Below, piece after piece: positions 51,215-60,082 of a DNA stretch of 64,000 nt (positions are counted from its first letter, which is position 1; each line of letters starts with the position of its first letter). The position numbers and the translations under genes were made by a program. Below the pieces are notes generated by a model. The model was not told the DNA's origin. It saw only the letters and a program-made list of their open reading frames with translations, and ran no database searches. The stretch is from CAZENU01 sp965117035 (GTDB lineage: Bacteria > Chloroflexota > Dehalococcoidia > Lucifugimonadales > CAZENU01): NCBI GenBank assembly GCA_965117035.1, contig OZ220748.1, positions 3,724,637-3,788,636 of the forward strand. The letters are read 5' to 3'.

Positions 51215-54200
51215 CTATGGCGCGGCCGGACTCCCATCAGCCGTTAGCGGCACCGCAGCCTTATCGTCCATCACCACCAACCACGTCACAAGCTCGAAGT
51301 CCGCCGCGCTACGAGGTGTCTCGGAGGCGGGCGTGAATCGGAAGTCTCTTGCGCCGCCAGGTCGCAGATTGCGGGTCTGGACGTCGGAGTGGGCCTGCCT
51401 GATGTGAGCTATGACGCTGTTCAAGAGCCCATCGTAGTGGCCCATCGCCTTGCCGAAATCAGTGAGCCTGTCGAACTGATCGCAGAGTATCGTGATGGGC
51501 TCAGTCTTCCCTGATGCCGCCGCTTCGAAGACGCCAAGGGCCTGTCGAGCATTGGCACAGCCGAAGCGAATAGTCCCGTTATCCTGGATGTAGACTGCGT
51601 AGTATGGATGGACCGGGCTGGCGACCCGCTGACGAGACGAGCCGGCAGCGGCGTTCTGCTGGCGCAGAAAGAAGACCGTCCCTGGTTGGATGGCGGCGGA
51701 CTTGTCCTCAGTGACGGCGTAGATTCCGTACGGAAGCTCTTCCAGCATATCCCTGTTTTTTTCAAGGTATCGCAATAGCTGTGCGAGGAAGTGGTCGAGG
51801 GTGAAGTCGCTCATCACCGGACCGTCGGCCAACTCGTCCATGTCCAGGATTTCCTCTCGAAGCTTCAACAGCTGTTCGTCACGGAAGCGCAGTTCCAACT
51901 GAGCACCCTCCTGGGCGTCCTCGTCGGTGAAGGGGTCCTCACTGCCGGTGGCGGCGATGTCTGCCAGTGCCATCCGTGCCTGTACTCGGGTCTCCAGCTT
52001 CAGGTACTTCTCCATGTCTTCCGTTGGCCAGTAGTTGAGCATGTGGACGGACGGGTTCCGGCTGCCTATGCGGTCGATTCGGCCAAACCGTTGGATAAGG
52101 CGCACAGGGTTCCAGTGGATGTCGTAGTTCAGCACTGTGTCGCAGTCTTGGAGATTCTGTCCTTCGGAGATGCAATCCGTGGCGATGAGCAGATCGATGC
52201 TAGGCTCATCAGACTCTCCCCTGTTGCGGGCAGTGGGTGCGAAGTTGGTGAGAATGTCGTTGAAGGCGTTCCGGCCTACCGATGCTCGCGTCTCATCGCC
52301 GGCGACCATTGCCATGTTGATGTCCAACTCATCGGCAAGCTCGGAGAGGTTCTCGTACAGATAGAGGGCTGTGTCCTTGAAGGTGGTGAAGACCAGCAGC
52401 TTGCGATTCTTTGCCCCGGCATTGTCGGCAGTTGGGTGAGTTGCCTTCTGCCGGATCGCCTCCTTTATCTCCTTCAGCTTGCCGTCTCGCTCCGATGTGA
52501 TGGCCGCCACCTGGTCTAGAACGCCATTTAGTGTGGCCCGGTCTTCTCGGAGGTCGTCCAGCCAGCCGGGCAGGTCTAACTCGCTGAGCCGATACGGTCT
52601 GAGTCCCCTGTTGACGAAGAACTCCTCGTCGTCCTCATCATCGTCAGGCTCTACATCCACGCCGGTCAATTCAATCCCGTCCCTCCCTCGATCCTGGTAC
52701 CGCTCGATCTTCTCGACGAGGCTGTCTATCTTGCCGATGGTGCGCTGGAGGGTCAGCGTTAGGGAGTGGGCCGAGCTCTCCAGGCGTTTCAGGAAGTTCG
52801 TGCGCATCATGCCGACCAGGAAACGCTCGCTGTCCTGCTGGTTGAAGTTCTGTGCCTTCCGAATCTGCTCAAGTTCGGCTAGGCGAAGCGGGTCCGTAAC
52901 GTAGTTAGAAGGCTGGTAGACGGACAGCTTGAATTTCTCGATGCTGTCGGCTAGCTGCTTGTAAGAAAGGGCACCGTTCAGGTCGGTAGGCGGGTAGGAA
53001 TTGACCGGTGCGGCATGGGTGGGGAACTGGCCGATGCGCTCTATCTCGGCGGAGTAGGACTCCTCGATGTGCCTCCGGGAACGGGCGATGGAGACGCCCC
53101 CGAGGAGCCGTAGGAAATCCGCACCCAGCTTCTCAAGTAGCGCGCTCTTATCCCTCTGCCCCTTCTTCTTATCTGACTCCCACTCTTTGAACTGCTTCTG
53201 AGCCGCCGCCATCATGTTGCCGACGTTCCCAACGCCAAGGCTCTCCCTGAAGTCGTCCTCCCGTCCCTCGGTCATGAGGTAGACCTGGTTGCGCAGGTCG
53301 ATGAGCGAGGTGTTGACCGGCGTAGCAGAGAGCATTAGCACCTTGGTGTGGGTTCCGGCGGCTATGATCTCCTTCAGGAGCTTCTGGTAGCGCTGACCAT
53401 CGCTGTTGCGGAAATTGTGGGACTCGTCGATGACCACGAGGTCGTAGTTGCCCCAGTTGAGGTTGGCGAGGTCAACGCTTCCCGACCTGCCGGAGTCGCG
53501 AGAGAGATCGGAGTGGGCCAGAAGAGTGTAGCTGAAGCGATCCTGGGGGAAGGGGTTCTGGATGTGGCCGTTGCTTGCCTGGTAGAGGGCCCAGTTCTCG
53601 TACAGCTTGCGCGGGCACAGCACAAGCACGCGCTCGTTGCGCTGCTCGAAGTACTTGATGACAGCCAGTGCTGTGTAGGTCTTGCCCAGTCCCACACTAT
53701 CGGCGAGGATGCATCCGTTGTGCTGTGTCAGCTTTGCGATGGCGCCCTTGGCTCCATCCTTCTGAAACTCGTAGAGGGCGTTCCAGACCTGGCTGTCGTA
53801 GAAACCTGTGGCGACCAGATCAGCATCACCCGAGATTCGTGCCTCGATCTCCCTGCGGAACAGTTCGTAGAGGGTTTTGTAGTAGACGACCTCCGGCGCG
53901 TGGTCCTTCCCAACGCGAGCCAGAGCGTCTAGCACCTTCTGCTTCACGTCCTCGGTGCGCTGCGCGTTCTTCCACAAGAGGTCGAACCACCCCCGCAATT
54001 CAGCGAGGATGGCGATGTCGTTCACGGCTAGGTTGATCTCCAAGTTGGAGCGGTCGCTACCACCCAGCCCGCTCTTGGTGAAGTTGGAGCTGCCAACCAC
54101 GGCGTCAGTGACCACGCCGTCCGAGCCTGCCAGGTACATCTTGCCGTGAAGGAAGTTGGACTGGCTCACAGAGCGGATGGCAACGGAGTCACGCTTCACC

Positions 54201-54535
54201 CATTCGGCGCAACGTTTCGCCAGGTATTTTTGAAGCATCGTGTGATTCGGCGTCAGGCCCTTCTCGGTGACAGTGAAGGATTTCGGGTCTTTGGCCCCGG
54301 GGTCTAGGTCCTCGACCGAGGCGGGGTCCCCGAAGAGAAATCGCACCCTGTCGATGCTGTCAAGCTCGTCCATCAGCAACTCGTAGCCATAGATGCTGAA
54401 GTAGGCCGACACGAAGTCAAAGGCTTCGGAGACGCCGAGGCTCCGCCGCAGGTTGTCTGCCACGGTCTCCTGCTCGTTGTCGATGATATGGCGACTGGTG
54501 CTCAACTGTTGGCCCTCTCCTGGAGCTCGGCGCAT
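51215..54535 (-). CDS. PLD-nuclease/SNF2-helicase fusion
   Basis: 1106 residues. An N-terminal phospholipase-D-like nuclease domain has the HKD core LHGKMYLAGSDGVV ... GSSN near 120-145. A SNF2-type helicase follows, with Walker A DSVGLGKT, the DEAD-like VVIDESHNF, SATPVN, and the late LLIATDCISEGQNLQ and QRFGRIDRIGSRN motifs. ATG at 54535 overlaps AbiEii by 34 bases; a TTG at 54505 with GGAGAGGG is an alternative start. It probably cuts and translocates on invading DNA. Confidence 0.84.
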   Translation of the reverse strand: MRRAPGEGQQLSTSRHIIDNEQETVADNLRRSLGVSEAFDFVSAYFSIYGYELLMDELDSIDRVRFLFGDPASVEDLDPGAKDPKSFTVTEKGLTPNHTMLQKYLAKRCAEWVKRDSVAIRSVSQSNFLHGKMYLAGSDGVVTDAVVGSSNFTKSGLGGSDRSNLEINLAVNDIAILAELRGWFDLLWKNAQRTEDVKQKVLDALARVGKDHAPEVVYYKTLYELFRREIEARISGDADLVATGFYDSQVWNALYEFQKDGAKGAIAKLTQHNGCILADSVGLGKTYTALAVIKYFEQRNERVLVLCPRKLYENWALYQASNGHIQNPFPQDRFSYTLLAHSDLSRDSGRSGSVDLANLNWGNYDLVVIDESHNFRNSDGQRYQKLLKEIIAAGTHTKVLMLSATPVNTSLIDLRNQVYLMTEGREDDFRESLGVGNVGNMMAAAQKQFKEWESDKKKGQRDKSALLEKLGADFLRLLGGVSIARSRRHIEESYSAEIERIGQFPTHAAPVNSYPPTDLNGALSYKQLADSIEKFKLSVYQPSNYVTDPLRLAELEQIRKAQNFNQQDSERFLVGMMRTNFLKRLESSAHSLTLTLQRTIGKIDSLVEKIERYQDRGRDGIELTGVDVEPDDDEDDEEFFVNRGLRPYRLSELDLPGWLDDLREDRATLNGVLDQVAAITSERDGKLKEIKEAIRQKATHPTADNAGAKNRKLLVFTTFKDTALYLYENLSELADELDINMAMVAGDETRASVGRNAFNDILTNFAPTARNRGESDEPSIDLLIATDCISEGQNLQDCDTVLNYDIHWNPVRLIQRFGRIDRIGSRNPSVHMLNYWPTEDMEKYLKLETRVQARMALADIAATGSEDPFTDEDAQEGAQLELRFRDEQLLKLREEILDMDELADGPVMSDFTLDHFLAQLLRYLEKNRDMLEELPYGIYAVTEDKSAAIQPGTVFFLRQQNAAAGSSRQRVASPVHPYYAVYIQDNGTIRFGCANARQALGVFEAAASGKTEPITILCDQFDRLTDFGKAMGHYDGLLNSVIAHIRQAHSDVQTRNLRPGGARDFRFTPASETPRSAADFELVTWLVVMDDKAAVPLTADGSPAAP

Positions 54536-55515
54536 CTTTCCATCACGTCCTCGAACCGCTCCTCATCGTCGAGGAGCATCCCGTCGCTGAGCATCCTTCC
54601 GTAGTCATCAGCCAGAGATTCATAGAATGAGCCTTCAGGTACCAACTGCAAGTCGCCGGAGACGGCGGCCTCATAGCTTATCCAGTTTCCGGCGGTGTCT
54701 TTCTCTCGAAAGAACATCGCCTTGTGCCGTGCCACCGACAGGGCCAGCTTCCGGTCTGCGAGTGCTCTCTCGGCGAAGCCCGCGTCGTCCAAACGAACGA
54801 GATCGTGCCAATGTCGAGAGAGCCGTTCACCCCGGCTACGCTGCTGGCGGCAGAAGACGTGAACTGCGGTTGCCTTCTCCCAAAATGTGCGCTCGGGCTG
54901 CATCACGAGGGGCCGAGCGGTAGGGAAAGCAACCTCAGGTAGATAGGCTGCCGCGTCGCACTCGACAAGGCGCTCTTCACGCGGCTCTCCGGTCGACCGT
55001 GCTCCGAATTCCACAGCCACCTCCGGCATGACGAAATCCTGGTACGGGAACAGAGGCTCATAACCGATGAGTAGTCTGTCACCATTGGCATGTACCCGTA
55101 CCGGCGGTTGCGATCCCGACAGGCTATACTCGACGACAGCTAACGCATGAGTCTCCACCCACTCTGCCAGCCGCCGCCTGACCTCCCTAGTCCAATTGCG
55201 CTCCTGGCTGCGACTGCCGGGCAGCGGATCGCCCTGGGAGCTCCCCACAAGGTCGGGAGCTATGGCCCTGATGTCATACGTGACGTCCAAGTCTTCCGAG
55301 AACCGACGAATAGCCTGATACGCCTTGGCCAAAGACGTACCGCCTTTGAAAGTCAGATTCCCTGCAAATGGACTCTCTGCGAGGGCGCGCAACGTATGCA
55401 CGACCCATGTGTCCTTCTCCAGGATATGCCCACGTCTTCCGCTGAGGTTGGCGGCTACTTCCAAAGCTTCCCTCCGCTCTTCTGAAGAGAGGGACTCAAA
55501 GGACACCTCAGCCAT
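54502..55515 (-). CDS. AbiEii-type nucleotidyltransferase toxin
   Basis: 337 residues. The nucleotidyltransferase core is FKGGTSLAKAYQAIRRFSED followed by LDVTYDI, the GGTSL ... SEDLD signature of AbiEii/AbiGii toxins. These modify or block tRNA in the absence of their antitoxin. An RPLVMQPERTFWEKATAVHV segment matches the family C-terminal half. ATG at 55515; a TTG two codons upstream also exists. It overlaps the upstream antitoxin by 8 bases. Confidence 0.86.
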   Translation of the reverse strand: MAEVSFESLSSEERREALEVAANLSGRRGHILEKDTWVVHTLRALAESPFAGNLTFKGGTSLAKAYQAIRRFSEDLDVTYDIRAIAPDLVGSSQGDPLPGSRSQERNWTREVRRRLAEWVETHALAVVEYSLSGSQPPVRVHANGDRLLIGYEPLFPYQDFVMPEVAVEFGARSTGEPREERLVECDAAAYLPEVAFPTARPLVMQPERTFWEKATAVHVFCRQQRSRGERLSRHWHDLVRLDDAGFAERALADRKLALSVARHKAMFFREKDTAGNWISYEAAVSGDLQLVPEGSFYESLADDYGRMLSDGMLLDDEERFEDVMERCAELQERANS

Positions 55516-56104
55516 TGGCAACCATCGCGCTTACGGGTTCTGCCATCCACGCAGGCATCACGGCTCGTGACGCGGCCAACTCGTCGAGGTCATCGGCAGA
55601 GAGCTTGCTACGAACCGCGGCCAACCCCTCCTCGACTTCCTTGGGACCCAGCCATGCCAATGCGCGAACCACTTCGCCCGCCGGACGACGCGGCGCCGCC
55701 AACTGCCAACGCGGAGCATGGCGTAGTTCCACCGTCAACCCGCCGAGCTTCAGATTACGGTCGGGCCCGGAGGTCAGGTAGACGGATCGTATGGGCACTT
55801 GCGTTGTGAGTCCAAGTGCGTTCGCTGCCATCCCGCCACAAGGTACAATCGTCTCACCCCAGAGCGTAGACAGGGAACTAAGCACCTTCTCGACTGAGGG
55901 TGGACGAGGGCCGAACCGGGTCTGGATGGGCCGGACGTAGACGCCCTGGCAGACCCGCATGAGTTCCCCCTTGCGGGCAAGCCGAGAAAGCGCTTGGTCC
56001 ACGGCTGCCCTACTGCCCAAGTGCAACAAGGCGCTTGGGCACAGCAGAGCACCCTCTGGCGACTCAGCAGCGTGGCTCTTGATCTGCGATGGGAGACTTG
56101 GCAT
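55508..56104 (-). CDS. AbiEi/DUF6088-type antitoxin-like protein
   Basis: 198 residues. An N-terminal winged helix (LHLGSRAAVDQALSRLARKG, then ELMRVCQGVYVRP) is the promoter-binding part of AbiEi-type antitoxins. IVPCGGMAANALGLTTQVP and VYLTSGPDRNLKLGG are the DUF6088/AbiEi core. It neutralises and represses the AbiEii gene it precedes. First gene of the four-gene operon. Confidence 0.82.
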   Translation of the reverse strand: MPSLPSQIKSHAAESPEGALLCPSALLHLGSRAAVDQALSRLARKGELMRVCQGVYVRPIQTRFGPRPPSVEKVLSSLSTLWGETIVPCGGMAANALGLTTQVPIRSVYLTSGPDRNLKLGGLTVELRHAPRWQLAAPRRPAGEVVRALAWLGPKEVEEGLAAVRSKLSADDLDELAASRAVMPAWMAEPVSAMVANG

Positions 56105-56636
56105 GTAGGTCGTGTCCTTGATAAGATGTCAGAAATGTAGCATAATGGCTGACCATATTCAAGGTAGACCAATCGAGAAGTAGAGTTGCCCGGATGGGTT
56201 CACGGTCGAGCCGGATGCGATTGGCGGACTGTCTCCCCAATGTCATTCTTGATTTATGGGCTAGGCAGAGACCGTGAGAGGTTCACGGTGCCCCTAGGTG
56301 GGCCACCATAGCCGGGCCGAGGGCTTCTGAGGGTGACTGGTTGCCGTCCAGCCACATCTCGAAGACGGTGCCATCTACCGTCCCCTCAGGCCCACCACCG
56401 TGCACTGAAACAAGTACCATCTTCGAGATGTGGCTGGGAGGCCTAGGGCGGCCCGAACGATAGGTTCGAGGCTTCTCGAGTGGACATGGTGGCGGCCAGG
56501 CGATATATGGAGGCCACGGCGTCCATCCTGCGTAGGAGCAGCGTCAGTCACTCCCTGGACATGGGGTAGGCCCGCACGAAGTCCGAGGACGTGTCGAAGC
56601 GGAGGACCCACGCGGCTTCTTCGATGCCCTAGGCCG
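56105..56636. other. Junction region with degraded gene remnants
   Basis: 532 bases without an intact gene. A 22-base inverted repeat with one mismatch (56348-56369 with 56416-56437, core ATCTTCGAGATGTGGCTGG) flanks a 46-base spacer. On the minus strand, a broken reading with MDAVASIYRLAA weakly resembles a segment of the replication-relaxation protein, and VFEMWLDGNQSPSEALG is another unassigned scrap. It looks like decayed mobile DNA between the Abi operon and the Fpg fragment. Confidence 0.4.
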
Positions 56637-56897
56637 TCAGGTGGTACCTCTGGCTGGCTGGCCAGTCAGCATCGGAAAGATGACGAGCGCCATTCCGTCG
56701 GAGAGCGTCAAAGTGACGCTCTTGCCGTACCGGGACACGTTCGTGAAAGAGCGCCCCTCAATGTCCCCGGCCACGTCAATCTCGGATAGCGTCCGAAACA
56801 CCGTTGGGCGGACGACGCGGGCAGAGACCACGGAAGCGCCCACCGCGTGGCGCTCCAGCACCTCGCGGACAATGGTGAGTTCCGGCGCCTCCGGCAT
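56637..56897 (-). pseudogene. Truncated Fpg/MutM-type glycosylase
   Basis: The first 86 residues of a formamidopyrimidine-DNA glycosylase-type protein: MPEAPELTIVREVLERHAVG, GRSFTNVSRYGKSVTLTL and the FPMLTGQ turn. The normal length is about 270 residues; the helix-two-turn-helix and the C-terminal zinc finger are missing. The frame ends six residues after FPMLTGQ, where homology to the family stops. Probably a chromosomal gene cut by insertion or deletion at about 56650. Confidence 0.75.
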
Positions 56898-56927
56898 GGG
56901 TTTCGTCCCGCCTGGTTTCTTACTTGG

Positions 56928-57962
56928 CTACGAACGTATTTGAAAACGGGGCACCCGACCAATACCCAACCAACATCTCAGTCTCTCTGCAATCTCAAGC
57001 CCGCCCACCATTCCGGCCGCTGGTAATGCAACCTCAATCATGAAGCTGAGCGGTGCCGAGAGCACATTCTCCGTGGAACCGCCTTGGTTCCCGAGTACTC
57101 CCAAGTTGATGAATATCCATAGCAACGCGAAGCCGGCAATGAACACGCAGAATATCAGCACTATCTCGATGGCGTACTTTAAGACCGGCAAATGTAATGA
57201 AGCCCATGATGCCCCCGTCACTGCCAACCAAACTACGATTAGTGTCCAGAAGCGCCAATCCTCACTTTCGTCCAGGGCATCCACGGCAAGCGCCAGCACG
57301 ATGGCCGTGTATATGAATAGAAACGTGCCGACGAGAGTGCGCTTCCAATTCGACACTACCCAGGGAATCACCCAACGTACAAAGCCAGCGAGAGAGAGTA
57401 GTACTACCCATACGTACACCGGCTCAGACGTGTCCGCATCGTCGACGTAGAATGCCCATAGCAGGAGAGCTAACCCGGCAAACACCAATCCGCCCCCTGC
57501 GACATCGAGCGCAGTTTTCTTCCAAGAGCTCTCGCGCGTTGCCTCTGGAGGGTCTTCTTTAGATGAGACGAACGATATGCCAGATATGACGAATAGTGCG
57601 CCCAAGATCAGGATCACTCCAGCGGTCCACCAGCGATACACATCGTCGCTAGGCTCCGGCGCAAGTACGAAGGAAACCCATAGCGCCCATGCGACGAAGA
57701 GGGCCCCAAGCACAGTCGCGACAAAGACCAACCCGTGGAATAGTCGGGGGTGAATCCTTGATTCAGGTGGCTCTACAGCTACAGAGGCAAGTATCGGCAG
57801 CACGGCGAGACCAGGCAGCGCCCACCAGAAGACCCACCGGGTTACTCCTTCGCCGATATCGACATCTTGCACGTAGTGACCCCACAGGATAAAGCCAAAG
57901 CCTATGATCAGATAGGGGATCAGGAGCACCAAGCCTGCCTTCTTCAGTCTGTCTCGCGTCAC
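56928..57962 (-). CDS. Multi-pass membrane protein, unknown
   Basis: 344 residues with about nine to ten TM helices (for example VLLIPYLIIGFGFILWGHYV, WALPGLAVLPILASVAV and AIEIVLIFCVFIAGFALLWI). It has no recognised family motif. A charged loop SSKEDPPEATRESSWKK lies between the two halves. It may be an effector or transporter; the neighbouring defence genes make the former tempting, but there is no evidence. Confidence 0.65.
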   Translation of the reverse strand: MTRDRLKKAGLVLLIPYLIIGFGFILWGHYVQDVDIGEGVTRWVFWWALPGLAVLPILASVAVEPPESRIHPRLFHGLVFVATVLGALFVAWALWVSFVLAPEPSDDVYRWWTAGVILILGALFVISGISFVSSKEDPPEATRESSWKKTALDVAGGGLVFAGLALLLWAFYVDDADTSEPVYVWVVLLSLAGFVRWVIPWVVSNWKRTLVGTFLFIYTAIVLALAVDALDESEDWRFWTLIVVWLAVTGASWASLHLPVLKYAIEIVLIFCVFIAGFALLWIFINLGVLGNQGGSTENVLSAPLSFMIEVALPAAGMVGGLEIAERLRCWLGIGRVPRFQIRS

Positions 57963-58389
57963 TTGCGCATCTCCTCACACCTTCCGAACGCGGTTCGACA
58001 GTATAGAGTGTAACGCCATGGCGTGGCTGGCCCCATCGGTGATTCGGTTGGCCTGGGCTCGGGGGGTTCGATAGTTCCCGCGTTCGTGGAAATGACGAGC
58101 GGTTCCGTCTCCCGGCTACGCCCCTGGGCGGCCGCTGCTTTGTCAGTATCTGGTTGGGACACTTCTGCTCCTTTCCCGGGGCACTCTACCCTCAGTCAGG
58201 GAGCTCACACCACCTCAAATCTCTCGGGTTTTCCTATCCCCTCGGGTGTCCCATTATCGCTGACGGTCTACAGATTGACTACAGGTCCAGAACGAGGGTA
58301 AGTGTGAAAGTTCTTGATTTTGTCAAGTCTGGTGGGTTGTCTCGTTCAGTTGACAGAGCCGACTACCGGATGCCCTATGAGTTCTTCGG
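57963..58389. other. Intergenic region, nothing recognised
   Basis: 427 bases between two minus-strand membrane-protein genes. I see no tRNA, clear hairpin or credible ORF. Short open stretches exist on both strands, but without ribosome-binding sites or family resemblance. Confidence 0.5.
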
Positions 58390-58758
58390 TCAACGCTGGT
58401 CGCGTGCTTGCCCACGGCGAGCTTCTGCGGCAGGCCTGGTTCTCGGCGCACTTCGGCCGCCCTGCCCTGCGCTGTGCTGGTCCCCCATTGCCATTACCCT
58501 TTCATGCCGCTGGTCTAGCATGCGCACCAGGACAAAAGTCAGTGCCGCGATCTGTCCTATGATGACTGGGGCTGACAAGGCTACCAGTGTCCAGGGGTGA
58601 TCGGCCAGCCCAAAGAACAGGGAGACTACTATCAGGATAAGCGGGGGGCCTCCCACGAGTCCCGCTATCAGGACGCCGACTTGGCCGGCACCGCTGACGC
58701 GCCATCCCTCCCTGGTCTGTTCGATTTGCAGGGAGTCGCCTTTACTCTGCTTGCTCAC
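58390..58758 (-). CDS. Small two-TM membrane protein
   Basis: 122 residues. GTG at 58758 with AGGAGGT nine bases upstream is clearly the start, rather than the ATG 24 codons earlier. Hydrophobic segments QVGVLIAGLVGGPPLILIVV and ALSAPVIIGQIAALTFVLVR. Basic Arg-rich tail. No family known. Confidence 0.6.
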   Translation of the reverse strand: MSKQSKGDSLQIEQTREGWRVSGAGQVGVLIAGLVGGPPLILIVVSLFFGLADHPWTLVALSAPVIIGQIAALTFVLVRMLDQRHERVMAMGDQHSAGQGGRSAPRTRPAAEARRGQARDQR

Positions 58759-58893
58759 GGCGCTTGGACCTCCTGAAGCACTTGAACCTCCCGACCCGGG
58801 GTCGACGGCAAGGCGCCGGGCTGCTTCCACCGTCTCGATGCCTTCACAGTACCTGTAGGCGGTGTCCTAGACATTTGGGGTTATAGCCCGCAC

Positions 58894-59916
58894 TCAATCA
58901 ATCCGCTGCGGGAATCTTGTCCTGAACAGGCTTTGCCACAATCCAATCGACCGGTCTTCGTCCCATTCGCGGCGCGCTGCCTCTGCGATTCCAGCTGCCT
59001 CCGTGAGCTTGGTCTTGAGTGCTTCGATGTGGTAATCGTCGCAGTCTCTCAACAGGTTCTCGTTCTGGAGCGAGGGGTTCATTGTCCGTGGAGCCGAGTA
59101 TGAGAACATGTGGTTGTTGGAGAGTTGCCGAAGAACACCGGACACCGCATCGGCATCTGAGCTCGATAGCAAGATGGGCCAAGCCTGAGCAATCATCACT
59201 TCCAGCGCGACTGAGGGTAGCCGGGCCCTTTTGGGCAGCGCCTGGTTACGCCAGTGCTTCAGCATCTTGGCGACCCGAACGAACCGGCCGTCGGTGCGAG
59301 AATTCTGCCGGCGATACCATTCCTCAAGCCCCTTCGGATTGGTCGCCTCCCAGCCGTTGACGGTCCGGTTGGGGATGTACAGGACATTGTTCACCTGTCT
59401 TGAATCCCCAGCCAGCGGGACCACGTCCATGTGAAACTCGCCGGGGAATTCAATCCGAACGCACCTTGGCCGTGTACTCACCTTCCCACGATACGCTTCG
59501 GTTTTCTTGAGACGCCTGGCAAGCCAGCGAACCAACCGCTTTGGTTCCGCGGTTCCAGCTGGAACAGCATCGAGGTCGAGAGAGCAGCAGACATCGACGT
59601 CAAAGTCTGCACCACTCCCCAACGGACGGATGGCCGTGCCATGAACGTACGATCCCTGGAGGAACGTCTCGTATAGGGCCGGAGAAGCAAATTGGTCGGC
59701 CTCCAGCGCCCCACGCAGGGCCTCATGCTCCGCCTTTATTCGGTTGAGCTTGGGTTCATCCAGGCTGATGTTCTCGAGGAAGCGCTCGAAATGCTGTGCG
59801 AGCTCCACGAATCTCAGCCTCCTCGTTGAATGCGACCTGCGACTACTGGCCCTACTAAATGAGTCTCCTCGAGGGGCCTGTGCGGGCGTGCGGGTGTCTT
59901 CGCGTGGGTCCTGCAT
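58894..59916 (-). CDS. CD-NTase-like (SMODS) nucleotidyltransferase
   Basis: 340 residues. The nucleotidyltransferase core is FLQGSYVHGTAIRPLGSGAD followed by FDVDV: Gly88-Ser89 and the DxD pair at 104-108. The third acidic residue lies in FHMDVVP. This is the SMODS/CD-NTase layout of enzymes making cyclic oligonucleotide signals. An N-terminal Arg/Ser-rich extension of about 30 residues may be mis-annotated; LRFVELAQHF is a more typical beginning. It diverges from the second CD-NTase. Without an adjacent effector in its own direction it might be an orphan. Confidence 0.76.
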   Translation of the reverse strand: MQDPREDTRTPAQAPRGDSFSRASSRRSHSTRRLRFVELAQHFERFLENISLDEPKLNRIKAEHEALRGALEADQFASPALYETFLQGSYVHGTAIRPLGSGADFDVDVCCSLDLDAVPAGTAEPKRLVRWLARRLKKTEAYRGKVSTRPRCVRIEFPGEFHMDVVPLAGDSRQVNNVLYIPNRTVNGWEATNPKGLEEWYRRQNSRTDGRFVRVAKMLKHWRNQALPKRARLPSVALEVMIAQAWPILLSSSDADAVSGVLRQLSNNHMFSYSAPRTMNPSLQNENLLRDCDDYHIEALKTKLTEAAGIAEAARREWDEDRSIGLWQSLFRTRFPQRID

Positions 59917-60082
59917 GCTCTTTTCGAAGGCACATCCCTACAACTGACATCCTAGCGCTTCTCGGGGTCTTCCAGCAAAGAAACCGGGCGACCTGTGAAT
60001 CAGCGTAAGCCCTGCCACTGCGTAGTCTTAACTGCGGATGCCGGTGTAAAATGGAGGGACCACACTGAGGAGGAATCCTGTA

